NCBI GenBank assembly: GCA_003158885.1
Contig: PMLN01000284.1
Coordinates: forward strand, 1 to 5,881
Origin: Anaerolineae bacterium
GTDB lineage: Bacteria > Chloroflexota > Anaerolineae > Anaerolineales > Villigracilaceae
Direction: 5' to 3'
Length of the DNA: 5,881 bases
A program made the position numbers and the translations under genes. A model generated the notes under the pieces. That model was not told where the DNA came from, made no database searches, and saw only the letters and a list, made by a program, of their open reading frames with translations. This document shows, in pieces, positions 5,795 to 5,881 of this stretch (positions are counted from its first letter, which is position 1; each line of letters opens with the position of its first letter).

Positions 5795-5881
5795 ATGCCT
5801 GGTTCCAGTAAACACTTCAGGATTCCCCGCAAGAAGATTGCCGCCTTCTGTCAGCGTTGGAAGGTTCGGGAGTTCTCGATA
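5795..5881 (+). CDS. Nucleotidyltransferase (MNT type), N-terminal part, cut by window end
   Basis: Only the first 29 codons are present. They read RIPRKKIAAFCQRWKVREFS at positions 9-28, followed by Ile. This resembles the N-terminal helix and first strand of minimal nucleotidyltransferases, where a FGS-x-x-R and D-x-D active site normally follows directly; those residues fall outside the window. Such proteins are often the antitoxin or AMP-transferase partner of a HEPN-domain toxin (HepT/MntA modules), with the partner gene adjacent. The ATG at 5795 is preceded by AGGTGAG at 6-nt spacing and an extended -10 promoter. The frame is open upstream, but those codons show no family resemblance. 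The assignment rests on a short N-terminal match and could be wrong. Confidence 0.65.
   Translation, partial: MPGSSKHFRIPRKKIAAFCQRWKVREFSI

Overview
The window looks like a piece of an Anaerolineae-type Chloroflexota chromosome. This is inferred from protein style: a three-gene-type xanthine dehydrogenase large subunit, DUF1361 membrane proteins, a YqeB-type accessory protein and a MNT-type nucleotidyltransferase. Moderately GC-rich coding sequence, TATAAT boxes and a 9-nt periodic intergenic repeat fit this too. The phylum call rests on recalled family resemblance, not on a search. All recognisable genes lie on the + strand.

Layout. Bases 1-117 hold a pyrimidine-rich leader, a perfect TATAAT box and a clear Shine-Dalgarno. 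Bases 118-2307 encode a complete molybdenum hydroxylase catalytic subunit (xanthine dehydrogenase family, 729 aa). A 143-bp intergenic region (2308-2450) carries a large imperfect palindrome built from 9-nt repeats. Then come four tightly packed genes: an alpha/beta hydrolase (2451-3371), two tandem DUF1361 membrane-protein paralogues (3368-4057 and 4079-4777) and a YqeB-family protein (4777-5637). Their junctions are a 4-nt ATGA overlap, a 21-nt gap with its own ribosome binding site, and a 1-nt TAATG overlap, so co-transcription and translational coupling are likely. Bases 5638-5794 hold no convincing gene but contain an extended -10 promoter. The window ends in the first 29 codons of a nucleotidyltransferase resembling the antitoxin half of HEPN/MNT modules.

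How the parts may work together. YqeB is associated in many genomes with selenium-dependent molybdenum hydroxylases, alongside SelD and YqeC. Its presence 2.5 kb downstream of a molybdenum hydroxylase large subunit suggests that the window encodes the enzyme and part of its maturation machinery. The FAD and 2Fe-2S subunits, YqeC and SelD are not in the window. The hydrolase and the DUF1361 pair share the apparent operon with yqeB, which makes a functional link between these uncharacterised membrane proteins and molybdenum-enzyme maturation a testable idea.

The most unusual features are a Gly-rich in-frame insert in YqeB whose DNA is a near-ideal G-quadruplex motif, a 31-bp stretch without synonymous change between otherwise diverged DUF1361 paralogues, and the periodic palindrome.
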